Of a DNA stretch of 64,000 nucleotides, positions 1 through 8,500 are shown in pieces. This DNA comes from Segniliparus rugosus ATCC BAA-974. GTDB taxonomy: Bacteria; Actinomycetota; Actinomycetes; Mycobacteriales; Mycobacteriaceae. The stretch lies in the NCBI RefSeq assembly GCF_000185725.2, contig NZ_KI391953.1, positions 1,542,750-1,606,749 on the forward strand. The letters are read 5' to 3'. The notes under the pieces are model-generated. The model had not been told where the DNA came from. It made no database searches and was given only the letters and a program-made list of their open reading frames with translations. The first letter of the stretch is position 1. Every line of letters starts with the position of its first letter. The translations under genes and the position numbers were made by a program.

Positions 1-1
1 G

Positions 2-1051
2 CTCTACCACAAGAAGCTCTTCCCCACCCGGACGATCTGCGCGACCTTCCGCGACGGCTTCGGCCTCTACCCTGGCAACAACGTCTCGCTCCTTGGCGTG
101 GACGTCGGGAAGGTCGTTTCGGTCGAGCCGCAGGACGATGTCGTGAAAGTGCTCTTCGAGGTGCCCAAGGACCTCGATCTGCCCGCGGATGTCAAGGCGA
201 TCACGAATGGAGCCTCGGTGGTCACCGATATGCGGGTGGAGCTGACAAAGGGGTACAAGGACGGTCCGAAGTTCACGGGCGAGCACTGCCTCGAGGCGAA
301 GAACGGCGACACGAAGACGCCGGTGCCGCCGAGCGAGACACTCGAGACGCTCACGAACTTCGCCGACGGGCTGACCGGCAACGCCGACCCGAACCAGCCT
401 GTCGGCCAGATCGCGACGCTGCTGCGCCGAGTGCAGGAGTCCATCTCCGGGAAGGGCCCGGAGATCAACGAGGTGTTCCGCAAATCGATGCGGCTGTTCA
501 ACACGGATGTGTTCCCCGAGCCGCTGCTTGTGGATCTGATCGAGAACACAGACTTGCTCTTGCGCGAGCTCAACACCACGAGCAAGATGGATTTGCTCAC
601 CGTCCAGGACAATATCCAAGGGCTCGTCGACTTTCTGACCGATTTCCAGATCACGTTCTCGAAGGCCATTTACGCGGACGCCCAGCTCATCACCAGCTTG
701 AGCTACTCGGTGATTCGGCTTGAGCCGATGCTCGGAAGGTTGCTCCAGCTTTTGATGCCCGCGTTGCACCGAACGCTCTCGGCGCTCAACGACAGCATCG
801 ACATCCTGGAGCAGATTCCGACCTTGCTCAACAACTGGCAGGCGGTGCTCGACCCGCGTATCGACCCTGGCGCGCAGAGCTTCGGCCCCGTCACGCTGGA
901 CCTCGCGGTCACCGCGGCGAAAGGCACCTGCGAGTGGGTCAACACCTTCTCGCCCCGGATCGCGCCGGTCTGCCCGTTCGACATGGGCATGGGCACCACG
1001 ATCGACTGGGGCCTGGTCCGGCTGGTGCTCGGCGAAGGAGGGTGGCGTTGA
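2..1051 (+). CDS. mceD: Mce-family protein, MceD position (5' truncated by window edge)
   Basis: Mce proteins form part of a cell-envelope lipid or sterol importer in mycolic-acid bacteria. The window opens inside the gene: the frame is already open at base 2. The first residues read as the second half of an MCE/MlaD domain (GLYPGNNVSLLGVDVGKV), followed by the long helical Mce C-terminal region and ending CPFDMG...GEGGWR. The stop overlaps the ATG of the next gene (TGATG), so the two are translationally coupled. The MceD assignment rests on position, directly before the lipoprotein (MceE type) and MceF, and is inference. The N-terminal membrane anchor lies outside the window. Which of several mce operons this is cannot be told. 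Confidence 0.85.
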   Translation, partial: LYHKKLFPTRTICATFRDGFGLYPGNNVSLLGVDVGKVVSVEPQDDVVKVLFEVPKDLDLPADVKAITNGASVVTDMRVELTKGYKDGPKFTGEHCLEAKNGDTKTPVPPSETLETLTNFADGLTGNADPNQPVGQIATLLRRVQESISGKGPEINEVFRKSMRLFNTDVFPEPLLVDLIENTDLLLRELNTTSKMDLLTVQDNIQGLVDFLTDFQITFSKAIYADAQLITSLSYSVIRLEPMLGRLLQLLMPALHRTLSALNDSIDILEQIPTLLNNWQAVLDPRIDPGAQSFGPVTLDLAVTAAKGTCEWVNTFSPRIAPVCPFDMGMGTTIDWGLVRLVLGEGGWR

Positions 1052-2097
1052 TGACGCGTGTTGTGCGATCAATCCTGGTCGTGGTTCTCGCGCTGTCCCT
1101 CGGGGCGTGCTCGGCGCTCGAGGCGCTCGATCCGGCGAAGATTCCCGTCAGGGGGAACCATATTGAGGGCGGCTATTACGTCAAGGCCGTGTTCAAAAGC
1201 GTGCTGAACTTGCCGGATCGGGCCAAAGTGGTGTCCAACGGCGTGCGGGTCGGCATCCTGGAAGGGGTCTCCCTCGATCCAGAGACCGGCCATGTGACGG
1301 TCACGATGCATCTGAGCGAGGGCGCGCAGATCCCGCAGAACGCTTCGATCCAGCTGCGTCAGTCCACCTTGTTCGGCGACACGTTCCTTTCGGTCATCTC
1401 TCCTCCGGGCGACGCGAGCGATTTCCTGCACGACGGCAGCGTCATCGACATCGAGCACACGCTGTCCAGCGATCAGGTTGAGGATGTCTTGCAGGGCCTC
1501 TCCGATCTGGTGACCGGCGGCTCCATCCAAGACATCAACCGGCTCCAGGTGAATGCTGTCCAGCAGTTCCCGCAGGACCCGCAAGAACTCGTTCGGCTGC
1601 GCGACGTGCTGTTGAACACGATTGGCGATCTTGCGCATAACACTCCCGTGCTCGACAACCTTTTGCACAGGCTGTTGGACATTCTCACTCAGCTGGCGGA
1701 CAATCGCGAGGACGTGGACAAGCTTGCGATCAACGGCCCCCAACGATTCGCCGGCGTCGGAGTCGTGATCAACGAGGTCGCGAAATTCTTCATCGCCCTG
1801 GGGCTCCCGGCGGAAGGTTTCGGCGACCTGTTCCTGCCGTACGCCAGAGATCTGCACGATATGCTCGGCGCGGGCAAGATCTTCGTGCGCGAGCTCGCCC
1901 GTTTCGACCTGACCTTCCCGTACAACCTCGATCGGCTCAAAGGCTTCTTCGCCTACTACCTGCTGCCGTACTGGATGGGCGGCGAGGAGAACGTCGAGAT
2001 CGAACGCTATGTCCCCGACGGCGACCAGGAGGGCGCGACGGGGCCTATTGCGGACAACATCATCAACTCGTTGCGGCTGTTGGGAGTTCTGCGGTGA
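1051..2097 (+). CDS. mceE: Mce-family lipoprotein (MceE/LprK type)
   Basis: Lipid-anchored subunit of the Mce import complex, 348 residues. The ATG overlaps the stop of the upstream mce gene. Residues 1-20 form a lipoprotein signal with lipobox LGAC (Cys20 is the acylated residue). An MCE domain follows at about residues 38-120 (GGYYVKAVFKSVLNLPDRAKV, then RVGILEGVSL), and then the helical Mce C-terminal region. In known mce operons the fifth Mce gene is the lipoprotein, which matches this position. A reading starting further upstream in the same frame is only a continuation into the previous gene and lacks a signal sequence. Confidence 0.9.
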   Translation: MTRVVRSILVVVLALSLGACSALEALDPAKIPVRGNHIEGGYYVKAVFKSVLNLPDRAKVVSNGVRVGILEGVSLDPETGHVTVTMHLSEGAQIPQNASIQLRQSTLFGDTFLSVISPPGDASDFLHDGSVIDIEHTLSSDQVEDVLQGLSDLVTGGSIQDINRLQVNAVQQFPQDPQELVRLRDVLLNTIGDLAHNTPVLDNLLHRLLDILTQLADNREDVDKLAINGPQRFAGVGVVINEVAKFFIALGLPAEGFGDLFLPYARDLHDMLGAGKIFVRELARFDLTFPYNLDRLKGFFAYYLLPYWMGGEENVEIERYVPDGDQEGATGPIADNIINSLRLLGVLR

Positions 2098-2110
2098 AGG
2101 AGCTTGGCAG

Positions 2111-3061
2111 ATGAAGTTCGGCAGTAGATTCTCGCTCATCCTGCTCGTCGTGCTCTCGTTGGTCGGCGTGCTGTACCTGGGCCGGGTGGTGCTCGGCGTG
2201 GACCCGACGCAGAAGTTCGTCAGGTTCCAGGTGATCATTCCGGCCTCTGGCGGGCTGCTGGACGATTCGCCGGTGCTGATCAACGGCAGACTGGCAGGCA
2301 AAATCCACGCCATCACCGTGATACCCGAGGGCTTGAGGGTGGAGGGCAACTACGACGCGAAGTACTCGGTCTCCGCGAAGAGCAAAGTGGTGATCGCGAA
2401 CCTGTCCATGGCGGGCGAGCAGTACCTCAACTTCGTGCAGCCCCCGGGCAACGAAGCTCCGTATCTGACCGACGGCGTGGTCATCAGCGACCCTCGGCAG
2501 ATCCACGTCTTTCCGACGGTCGGCGACGCGCTGTCCAAAGCCAGCTCTGTGAGCAGTCAGCTCGACCCCGAGGTGCTCAACGACGTGGCGACCACGGCGG
2601 ATCAGATCTTCCAGGGGCTCGATCCCGAGTTCGAGGAGCTGCGCGAGCTTATGAACCAGAACGTGCGGCTCAACGACCAACACGGGGACGAGATCGGACG
2701 TGTTTTCTCGAATATCCAGGCGACCATTGAATTGATGAAGGGCTTCGGCCCGCAGCTGCCGGTGCTCGCGCGGAAATTCGAAGCCTTGATCAATCCGACG
2801 AAAGCGCAGCTGGACGCCTTCAAAGCGTACGGCGAGGAAATGACCCCGGACAAGTGGCAGGCGCTTGAGCGGCTTGTGACGATCATCGACCGGTACCTCA
2901 GCGAAGCCATCGCGGACTCGCATCCGTTGCTCATGGCGCTCAAACCGATCTCCGCGTATTTCCGCACCACGTATTTCGACCCGGGTTCGACCATGAACGC
3001 GTTGCTGAAGATGCTGCCGCAAGACGGGGTGCCTCGCATCGTGCTCAACATGGCTGGATAA
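2111..3061 (+). CDS. mceF: Mce-family protein, MceF position
   Basis: Last Mce subunit of the operon, 316 residues. The ATG at 2111 has the site AAGGAG about 9 bases upstream, just after the mceE stop. An N-terminal membrane anchor (about residues 6-28, SLILLVVLSLVGVLYLGRVV) is followed by an MCE domain with the typical SGGLLDDSPVLINGRLAGKI segment (about 40-120) and a helical tail. It is shorter than many MceF proteins, which often run past 400 residues, so the C-terminal extension is small here. Expected role: tunnel-forming substrate-binding component of the Mce lipid importer in the periplasm-like space. Confidence 0.87.
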   Translation: MKFGSRFSLILLVVLSLVGVLYLGRVVLGVDPTQKFVRFQVIIPASGGLLDDSPVLINGRLAGKIHAITVIPEGLRVEGNYDAKYSVSAKSKVVIANLSMAGEQYLNFVQPPGNEAPYLTDGVVISDPRQIHVFPTVGDALSKASSVSSQLDPEVLNDVATTADQIFQGLDPEFEELRELMNQNVRLNDQHGDEIGRVFSNIQATIELMKGFGPQLPVLARKFEALINPTKAQLDAFKAYGEEMTPDKWQALERLVTIIDRYLSEAIADSHPLLMALKPISAYFRTTYFDPGSTMNALLKMLPQDGVPRIVLNMAG

Positions 3062-3112
3062 TGGACGACTGACACAGCGTGAGGACGAGCACAGTGCAAG
3101 GACAAGTGAGCT

Positions 3113-4021
3113 ATGGCGACTGAGACAGAACGAGGCTCGAAGGGCGACGACACGGCCAGCGGCTCTGCGTGGCCCAACGTGCCGCCGTCCCGGCCTGCGA
3201 AGAGCAGCAAGGCGGGGAGTTCCGCGAAAGGGGCCAAGGCCGGGAAACCGGCGAAGGACAAGCCCGCGTCTCGCGCCACGACGCTGCGCAGCAAATTGAT
3301 GCTCGGGGCAGGCGACCGCAAACAGAAACGTCCGGGCGGCTCCTCGGGGGCCAAGACGGCGTTGATCGCGCTCTCCCTGCTCGGGAACGTCATCGCGCTG
3401 AGCGTGATCGGATGGTTCGTGTACGCGAAATCCCTGCCGGGCAAAGACGGTTCGATCGTCGGGTTCAAGCTCGCCGACACGAGGTCGAAAGTCCGGACGA
3501 AGGAGGAGCAGACCGCGCGCGACTACGTGTCGAACATGATGAACTTCGACTTCCATCATCTGGACTCGTTCAACGCCGCCATGAGCACCGGTATCTCGGG
3601 AGACCTGAAGAAAACCACCGGACCGGACCAGTTGAACGCGATCAAGCAGCTCTTCACCACGCTCGAGGCTGCTTCCTCGTTCCAGATCGTGGCGAGCGAC
3701 CTGATCGAGGACAAGCCGGACTTCTCCGTGATCGCGGTTGCGGGCCATCAGACGTTGAGCCTGAAAGGAGACAAGACTCCGAGGTCGATGAGCACGATCA
3801 TCAAAGTGACGGTGCAGAAGAAGGACCAGTCGATCTCGGCGCTTGAGTCTTTGGACGACGGCAGGAAGAACCCAGAGGACCAGGGGCCGCCCCTGTTCCC
3901 GCTCCCGAAAGACGGGTCGGCTCCGAAATCCGGTCAAGCTGGGCCGCAAGCTCCGCAGCCCAAGGCCGGGCAGCAGGGGCAGGCTCCGAAAGCGGGGCAA
4001 GCCCCGCAACAGGGCCAGTAG
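3113..4021 (+). CDS. Mce-associated membrane protein (Mas family)
   Basis: Product of 302 residues in the usual place of a mas gene, directly after the six mce genes. A charged, Lys/Ala/Gly-rich cytoplasmic N-terminus (1-80) precedes one membrane segment (about 81-105, ALIALSLLGNVIALSVIGWFVY). An extracellular alpha+beta domain of the type found in Mce-associated proteins follows (about 120-235). The protein ends in a low-complexity Pro/Gln/Gly/Ala tail (about 245-302) with repeated KAGQ/PQ units. Mas proteins are thought to stabilise the Mce complex; that role is family knowledge, not visible in the sequence. The Pro/Gln tail is unusual and may contact peptidoglycan, which is inference. Confidence 0.75.
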   Translation: MATETERGSKGDDTASGSAWPNVPPSRPAKSSKAGSSAKGAKAGKPAKDKPASRATTLRSKLMLGAGDRKQKRPGGSSGAKTALIALSLLGNVIALSVIGWFVYAKSLPGKDGSIVGFKLADTRSKVRTKEEQTARDYVSNMMNFDFHHLDSFNAAMSTGISGDLKKTTGPDQLNAIKQLFTTLEAASSFQIVASDLIEDKPDFSVIAVAGHQTLSLKGDKTPRSMSTIIKVTVQKKDQSISALESLDDGRKNPEDQGPPLFPLPKDGSAPKSGQAGPQAPQPKAGQQGQAPKAGQAPQQGQ

Positions 4022-4048
4022 CGCGTCCGCGCTGAGGGCTTTCGCACG

Positions 4049-4696
4049 ATGAAAGATATCCCCGATTTCCGGAGCTTCACGTTCTTCCAGAACATAGACC
4101 CCCAGGTCATTTTGGCTGCGGTGCTGTTTTTCATCGGAGTCTCGGTGCTGGTGGTCGTGATTCTGGCAGCGATTGCCGCGTTGGCGGCGCGCAGCGGGCC
4201 TGCCTCCTCCGGACGTTTTCTGGTGCAGCGGGTGGACGGATTGGACCTGGACCAGTACTTCGCGAAAAGAGCGACGTTCTCGACCACGGTGCGCTTGGAG
4301 CTGCCGCTCGGCCCGGAGAAGGTCTGGAAAGCGCTCTGCGACGAAGAGTTTCTTTCCTGGCTCCCGACCGTGCGAGGCCATCAGTATCGGACCGATGTGC
4401 GCGCCGTCGGCGCGCGACGCACGCTCTTGTCGGTCTTTTGCGCCTTAGAGGAGCAGTTCATCGTCGTCGAGCAGGAGAAGACGCTCGTCTACAGCGTCAT
4501 CGGCGCTTCGCTGCCCGGCCTGCGGGATGCGACGGAGCGGTTCGTGCTCGAGCCGACCAAGGGGGGCGGCACGTTGCTCAAGTGGACGACGGGCTTTAGC
4601 CCGGTTCTGGTGTGGTGGCTGCCGGTCCGATGGCTCTCGCCGTTCATCCGCCCGTTCCTCAAAATCGCTTTGAGCGGCCTGCGCCACCGCGTCTAA
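4049..4696 (+). CDS. Membrane-anchored SRPBCC-fold protein
   Basis: Product of 215 residues. A hydrophobic segment at about residues 15-46 (VILAAVLFFIGVSVLVVVIL) anchors the protein. Residues about 70-205 look like an SRPBCC/polyketide-cyclase-like lipid-binding fold: FSTTVRLELPLGPEKVWKALCDEEFLSWLP at the start of the domain and FVLEPTKGGGTLLKWTTGF near its end. Such domains bind hydrophobic ligands, which would suit a helper of the adjacent lipid import operon. Only 27 bases separate it from the mas-like gene, suggesting co-transcription. The exact ligand and function are unknown. Confidence 0.65.
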   Translation: MKDIPDFRSFTFFQNIDPQVILAAVLFFIGVSVLVVVILAAIAALAARSGPASSGRFLVQRVDGLDLDQYFAKRATFSTTVRLELPLGPEKVWKALCDEEFLSWLPTVRGHQYRTDVRAVGARRTLLSVFCALEEQFIVVEQEKTLVYSVIGASLPGLRDATERFVLEPTKGGGTLLKWTTGFSPVLVWWLPVRWLSPFIRPFLKIALSGLRHRV

Positions 4697-4702
4697 CCGA
4701 GC

Positions 4703-4708
4703 TATGCT
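4703..4708 (+). promoter_or_regulatory. Possible -10 element upstream of the monooxygenase gene
   Basis: TATGCT matches the actinobacterial TANNNT -10 hexamer, right after the SRPBCC gene. It would give a short leader before the monooxygenase. It competes with the reading that GAAGGAG at 4709-4715 is a ribosome site for the small frame at 4724; both cannot apply to one transcript. Confidence 0.35.
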
Positions 4709-4723
4709 GAAGGAGCTCTCGCG

Positions 4724-4759
4724 ATGTATGAGACCATGGGTATCGGCATCGTAGTGTGA
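4724..4759 (+). CDS. Possible 11-codon upstream peptide before the flavin monooxygenase
   Basis: A tiny open frame, MYETMGIGIVV, starts 8 bases after a good ribosome site (AAGGAG, 4710-4715) and stops 17 bases before the monooxygenase ATG, which has its own AAGGAG. The spacing is that of an upstream regulatory or coupling peptide. No attenuator-like hairpin was seen between it and the next gene. It may be chance; confidence is low. Confidence 0.25.
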   Translation: MYETMGIGIVV

Positions 4760-4776
4760 AGCATCAAGGAGCGTGT

Positions 4777-6285
4777 ATGACCCAGAAACCGGACCACGAG
4801 GTCGTCATCATCGGTGGCGGCATCGGCGGCATCGGAGTCGGCATTCAACTGGACAAAGCTGGTATTTCCGACTTCGTCATTCTTGAGCGCCGGGGCGACA
4901 TCGGCGGGACGTGGAACATCAACCACTACCCGGATGTGGCTGTCGACGTTCCGGGTATCGCGTACCAGTTCTCCTTCGAGCTCAACCCCGACTGGTCTCG
5001 GATCTTCCCCAAAGGCGAAGAGGTCAAGGCGTATATCAAGCGACTGGTGGAAAAATACCAGCTCATGCCGCATATTCGGCTCGGGCATGAGGTGATCTCT
5101 CGGGTTTGGGACGAGGCGAACCACCTTTGGCGGATCACGCTCAAGAGCGGCGACGTCATCACGGCCCGCTATGTCGTCTCGGCCATCGGGGCCTTCGTCG
5201 AGCCGAGAGTGCCGAACATCGAGGGGCTGGACTCGTTCCAGGGCAAAGTGATCCAGACCCAAGAGTGGGACGAGGACTACGACTTCACCGGCAAGCGGGT
5301 CGGGTTCATCGGCACCGGAGCCACCGCCGTGCAGGCCGTTCCGCAAGTGGCCAAGGTGGCGGGCCAGCTCGACGTGTACCAGCGCAGGGCAATCTGGGTC
5401 GCGCCGAAGCCCGACTTCAAGATCCCCGCAGCCGTGCGGTGGGCGTTCCGGCGCTTCCCCATCACCCAGCGCGTGCTGCGCGCGGTTGGGGTCGGCGTCG
5501 TGGAAGTGGGGCTGGTGGCCTTCGTGGCTTTCGGCAAGAACCTCGGCCCGGTCACCAAACTCGCCGAATGGCCGTGCCGAGCGCAGCTGTTCGCGCAGGT
5601 GCGGGACAAGGAGCTGCGCAAGAAGCTCACCCCGGACTACGGCTACGGCTGCAAACGCCCGAGCGTCTCCAACGTGTACTACAAGTCGTTCACCCAGCCC
5701 AACGTCGACCTGATCACCACCCCGATCAAGCGGATCACCCCCACCGGGATCGAGACCAAAGACGGGACGCTGCGGGAGATCGACGTCCTCGTCCTGGCCA
5801 CCGGTTTCGACATGGCGCAGGATCCGGAGTCCTACCGGGAGCGGCCGGTCGTCGGCAAAGACGGGTTCAACTTGGGCGACTACTACGAGCACAACCCGGC
5901 CAAATCGTATGAGGGCGTGAGCATGCCCGGCATGCCGAACACGTTCACCGTGTTCGGGCCGTTCGGCTGGACGGGGAGTTCGTGGCATGTGCTCGTGGAG
6001 AACACCGCGCGGCACGCGATCCGGGTGATCCAGGAGGCGTACCGAAGGGGGGCGACGGCAGTCGAGGTCACGCCCGCGGCGCTGGAGCGGTTCGACGCGT
6101 TCATCCGGCCGAGGGCCTCGAACTCTTTGATGCACCGGTCGAGCTGCGCCAACTCGAACACCTACTACATCGACCGGTTCGGCTACTTCTCCTACCTCCG
6201 CCCGACGACCTCGTACCAGGCCACTCACGCGAGCAAGACGTTCTCGCTTGACGACTATCACTACGCGAGTCTGCGAACATCGTGA
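4777..6285 (+). CDS. Flavin-containing / Baeyer-Villiger-type monooxygenase
   Basis: A 502-residue NADPH- and FAD-dependent oxygenase of the FMO/BVMO superfamily. ATG 4777 is preferred over GTG 4756 because AAGGAG ends 5 bases before it. FAD-binding motif GGGIGG at residues 13-18; second Rossmann motif GFIGTGATAVQ at about 176-186. The segment at 154-165 (FQGKVIQTQEWD) aligns with the BVMO fingerprint FxGxxxHxxxW(P/D), but the histidine is replaced by glutamine (Gln160). The upstream part GGTWNINHYPDVAVDVPG is typical of the family. The stop overlaps the GTG of a hydrolase gene, so an ester or lactone product might be cleaved by that partner; this pairing is inference. The substrate is unknown. 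Confidence 0.85.
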   Translation: MTQKPDHEVVIIGGGIGGIGVGIQLDKAGISDFVILERRGDIGGTWNINHYPDVAVDVPGIAYQFSFELNPDWSRIFPKGEEVKAYIKRLVEKYQLMPHIRLGHEVISRVWDEANHLWRITLKSGDVITARYVVSAIGAFVEPRVPNIEGLDSFQGKVIQTQEWDEDYDFTGKRVGFIGTGATAVQAVPQVAKVAGQLDVYQRRAIWVAPKPDFKIPAAVRWAFRRFPITQRVLRAVGVGVVEVGLVAFVAFGKNLGPVTKLAEWPCRAQLFAQVRDKELRKKLTPDYGYGCKRPSVSNVYYKSFTQPNVDLITTPIKRITPTGIETKDGTLREIDVLVLATGFDMAQDPESYRERPVVGKDGFNLGDYYEHNPAKSYEGVSMPGMPNTFTVFGPFGWTGSSWHVLVENTARHAIRVIQEAYRRGATAVEVTPAALERFDAFIRPRASNSLMHRSSCANSNTYYIDRFGYFSYLRPTTSYQATHASKTFSLDDYHYASLRTS

Positions 6286-7106
6286 GCGCCGGGGAAATCC
6301 ACGCTGGTGGGCAGCGTCTGAGGTACGCGGAGTTCGGCTCGGGAAGCCGGGTCGTCGTGCTGGCCCCGTTCCTGCTCGCGTCCCACCGGACGCAGGAGCT
6401 CTGGGCCCGAGCGCTCGCCGAGAGAGGTTTCCGGGTCATCGCCGTGGACCTGGTCGCCGACAGCGTGAACGGTTTCCCCCTCTCCATCGAGCACTACGAC
6501 ACCGAAGCGCTCAGCAAACAGTTGCTCGCCGTGCTCGACCGGCTCGGCGTCGAGCGCGCCGTGCTCGGCGGCACCTCGCTCGGGGCGAATGTGGCGCTGG
6601 AAGTGGCGGCCGTCGCGCCCGAGCGGGTGGCGGGCCTGTTGCTTGAGGGCCCCATCCTCGAAGACGGGGTCGCGGCCTACGGGTACGTTTCCTCGGCCTT
6701 GCTGCTGCTCCTTTCGGCGGGCCGCCCCTTGCTGTGGTGCGCCAAGAAAGCCACGCAGTTCATCCCGCAGGGCCGCTGGGCGGCAACGGATCTGCTCTTG
6801 GACCTGCTCGCCGCGCCGGCCGAGCGAAGCCGCGCAGTGGTGCACGGGCTCGCCTTCGGCCGGATGGCTCCGTCGAAACAAGCCCGGACGTCGGTGACGG
6901 CTCCCGCGCTCATCCTGGTCCTCAAGGCCGACCCCTTCCACCCCGCCTCCGACGCCAGGCGGCTCTGCTCCGAACTCGGCGCGGGGCAGCTGCTGCACGT
7001 CGGAACGATCTTGACGCTCCGGCTGCGGCCGAAGCGGGTCACCCCGGCGATCATCAGCTTTTTGAACGAGGTGTTCGGCCAAGTGAACGATGCGAGGCTT
7101 CCGTAG
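6282..7106 (+). CDS. Alpha/beta-hydrolase
   Basis: A 274-residue alpha/beta-hydrolase. GTG 6282 overlaps the monooxygenase stop by four bases (GTGA). The nucleophile elbow is GGTSLGA with Ser99. The strand VVVLAPFLLAS near residue 25-35 stands where the oxyanion loop lies, and ALILVLKADPFHP (about 208-220) carries the probable acid Asp. No clear catalytic His of the usual GH form follows the acid: the text near residue 236 reads GAGQLLHVGTI, where His may serve. Coupling to the monooxygenase gene suggests hydrolysis of its oxygenated product. No signal peptide, so cytoplasmic. Confidence 0.75.
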   Translation: MSAGEIHAGGQRLRYAEFGSGSRVVVLAPFLLASHRTQELWARALAERGFRVIAVDLVADSVNGFPLSIEHYDTEALSKQLLAVLDRLGVERAVLGGTSLGANVALEVAAVAPERVAGLLLEGPILEDGVAAYGYVSSALLLLLSAGRPLLWCAKKATQFIPQGRWAATDLLLDLLAAPAERSRAVVHGLAFGRMAPSKQARTSVTAPALILVLKADPFHPASDARRLCSELGAGQLLHVGTILTLRLRPKRVTPAIISFLNEVFGQVNDARLP

Positions 7107-7131
7107 CCAGCGCGGTTCGTCCGAGACGCTT

Positions 7132-7137
7132 TAGACT
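7132..7137 (+). promoter_or_regulatory. -10 element of a leaderless transcript (DUF445 gene)
   Basis: TAGACT stands exactly 6 bases before GTG 7144, with no Shine-Dalgarno site. This fits a TANNNT -10 element whose transcript begins at the start codon. Confidence 0.6.
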
Positions 7138-7143
7138 GATGCG

Positions 7144-8421
7144 GTGAGCGTCATCCCGCCCGGCGAGCTGTGGTCCTCAGACGAGGCGAAACGAGTTGAG
7201 CTACGCCGGATGAAGGCAGTGGCGACCGGCTTCTTCCTCGTGGTGACCCTGGTGTATATCGCGACGCTCTGGCACCAAGCGGCGTGGCCCGGTTCTTTTC
7301 CGGCGTTCCGAGGGTTCGTGCGAGCGGGCTCGGAGGCGGGCATGGTGGGCGCGCTCGCGGACTGGTTCGCGGTGACCGCGCTCTTCCGGCATCCGTTGGG
7401 TTTGCCGATCCCGCACACCTCGCTCATCAAGAAGAAGAAGGACCAGGTGGGCGCTCAGCTCGGCGACTTCATCAGGGAGAACTTCTTGACCCCGGACCTG
7501 GTGGAGCGCCAGATCCGGGAGGTCGGCGTGCCGCGTAGGCTGGGGGACTGGCTCGCGGTTCCTTCGCACGCGGAGCGCGTCGCGACCGAAGCGGGCGCGG
7601 CCTTGGGCAAATTGGCGAACTTGCCGAAAGACGAAGACGTGGCGCGCGTTATGCAGACCTGGGTCGTCGACCGGATCAGCGAGCCGGACTGGGCTCCTAT
7701 CGCGGGCAAGCTCCTTTCCGACGTGCTGGAGGAGGGTAGGCACCGCCCGCTCATGGATCTTGTCTTCGAGCGGGCGCACGAATGGGCGCTCACCAGCGAG
7801 CCGATCATCCAGAAAGTGGTGAGCGACGACTCGCCGGGCTGGACCCCTCGGTTCGTGCGCGGGCTCGTCGGCGACAAGATCCACCGCGAGCTGGTGGAGT
7901 TCACCGCCAGGGTCCGCTACGAGCAGGACCACGGCCTGCGCCGGGCGATGGACCGATGGCTGGTCGAGCTGGCCGAGGACCTCTCGAACGACCCCGCCAT
8001 GATCGAGCGGGTGGAGAAGATCAAAGCGCAGCTCATCTCCCCGGAGTCGGTCGAGCATGTGGCGATGCTGCTCTGGACGAAGACGAAACAGACCCTTCAA
8101 GACCCGAGCGGCGCGATGCAGGAACGGCTCGTCGAGGCGACGTTGCGCATCGGAGTCCGGCTGCAGGAGTCTCCCGAGCTGCGCCGTCGCCTGGACGACT
8201 GGCTGGTCGGCTCCGCCCGCTACCTCGCCGAGCGGTTCTCGGTCGAAGCGGTGGCCATCATCGGGGAGACGGTCAAACGCTGGGACGTGGACGACGCGAG
8301 CCGCAAGATCGAGCTCAACGTGGGCAAAGACCTCCAGTTCATCAGGATCAACGGCACTGTGGTGGGCTCGCTCGCGGGCGTGGTGATCCATGCGCTCTCG
8401 CTGATCGCATTCGGCCCTTAA
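7144..8421 (+). CDS. DUF445 family membrane protein
   Basis: A 425-residue member of the DUF445 family. The signature GMVGALADWFAVTALFRHPLGLPIPHT (split here: residues about 59-75, then 76-85) follows a first membrane segment (about 24-42, ATGFFLVVTLVYIATLWHQ). A long helical, charge-rich middle follows, and a final hydrophobic segment (about 405-422, VVGSLAGVVIHALSLIAFG) ends the chain. This is the usual DUF445 layout of an N- and a C-terminal membrane helix. The biochemical role of the family is not known. The GTG start is fixed by the leaderless promoter element just upstream. It is separated from the hydrolase gene by 37 bases with its own promoter. Confidence 0.8.
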   Translation: MSVIPPGELWSSDEAKRVELRRMKAVATGFFLVVTLVYIATLWHQAAWPGSFPAFRGFVRAGSEAGMVGALADWFAVTALFRHPLGLPIPHTSLIKKKKDQVGAQLGDFIRENFLTPDLVERQIREVGVPRRLGDWLAVPSHAERVATEAGAALGKLANLPKDEDVARVMQTWVVDRISEPDWAPIAGKLLSDVLEEGRHRPLMDLVFERAHEWALTSEPIIQKVVSDDSPGWTPRFVRGLVGDKIHRELVEFTARVRYEQDHGLRRAMDRWLVELAEDLSNDPAMIERVEKIKAQLISPESVEHVAMLLWTKTKQTLQDPSGAMQERLVEATLRIGVRLQESPELRRRLDDWLVGSARYLAERFSVEAVAIIGETVKRWDVDDASRKIELNVGKDLQFIRINGTVVGSLAGVVIHALSLIAFGP

Positions 8422-8500
8422 GGCGCCGGGCTTCCAGGGCTGAGCGATCTCGGCGTTATCGGCCTCTCGTGCGGCAGGGCTCGTTCCTCGCCACTTCCCG

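Noticed and set aside
2063-4381. 772-codon minus-strand frame across mceF, mas and the SRPBCC gene
   Set aside because: Arg/His-rich text without motifs; the plus-strand genes have clear family features.
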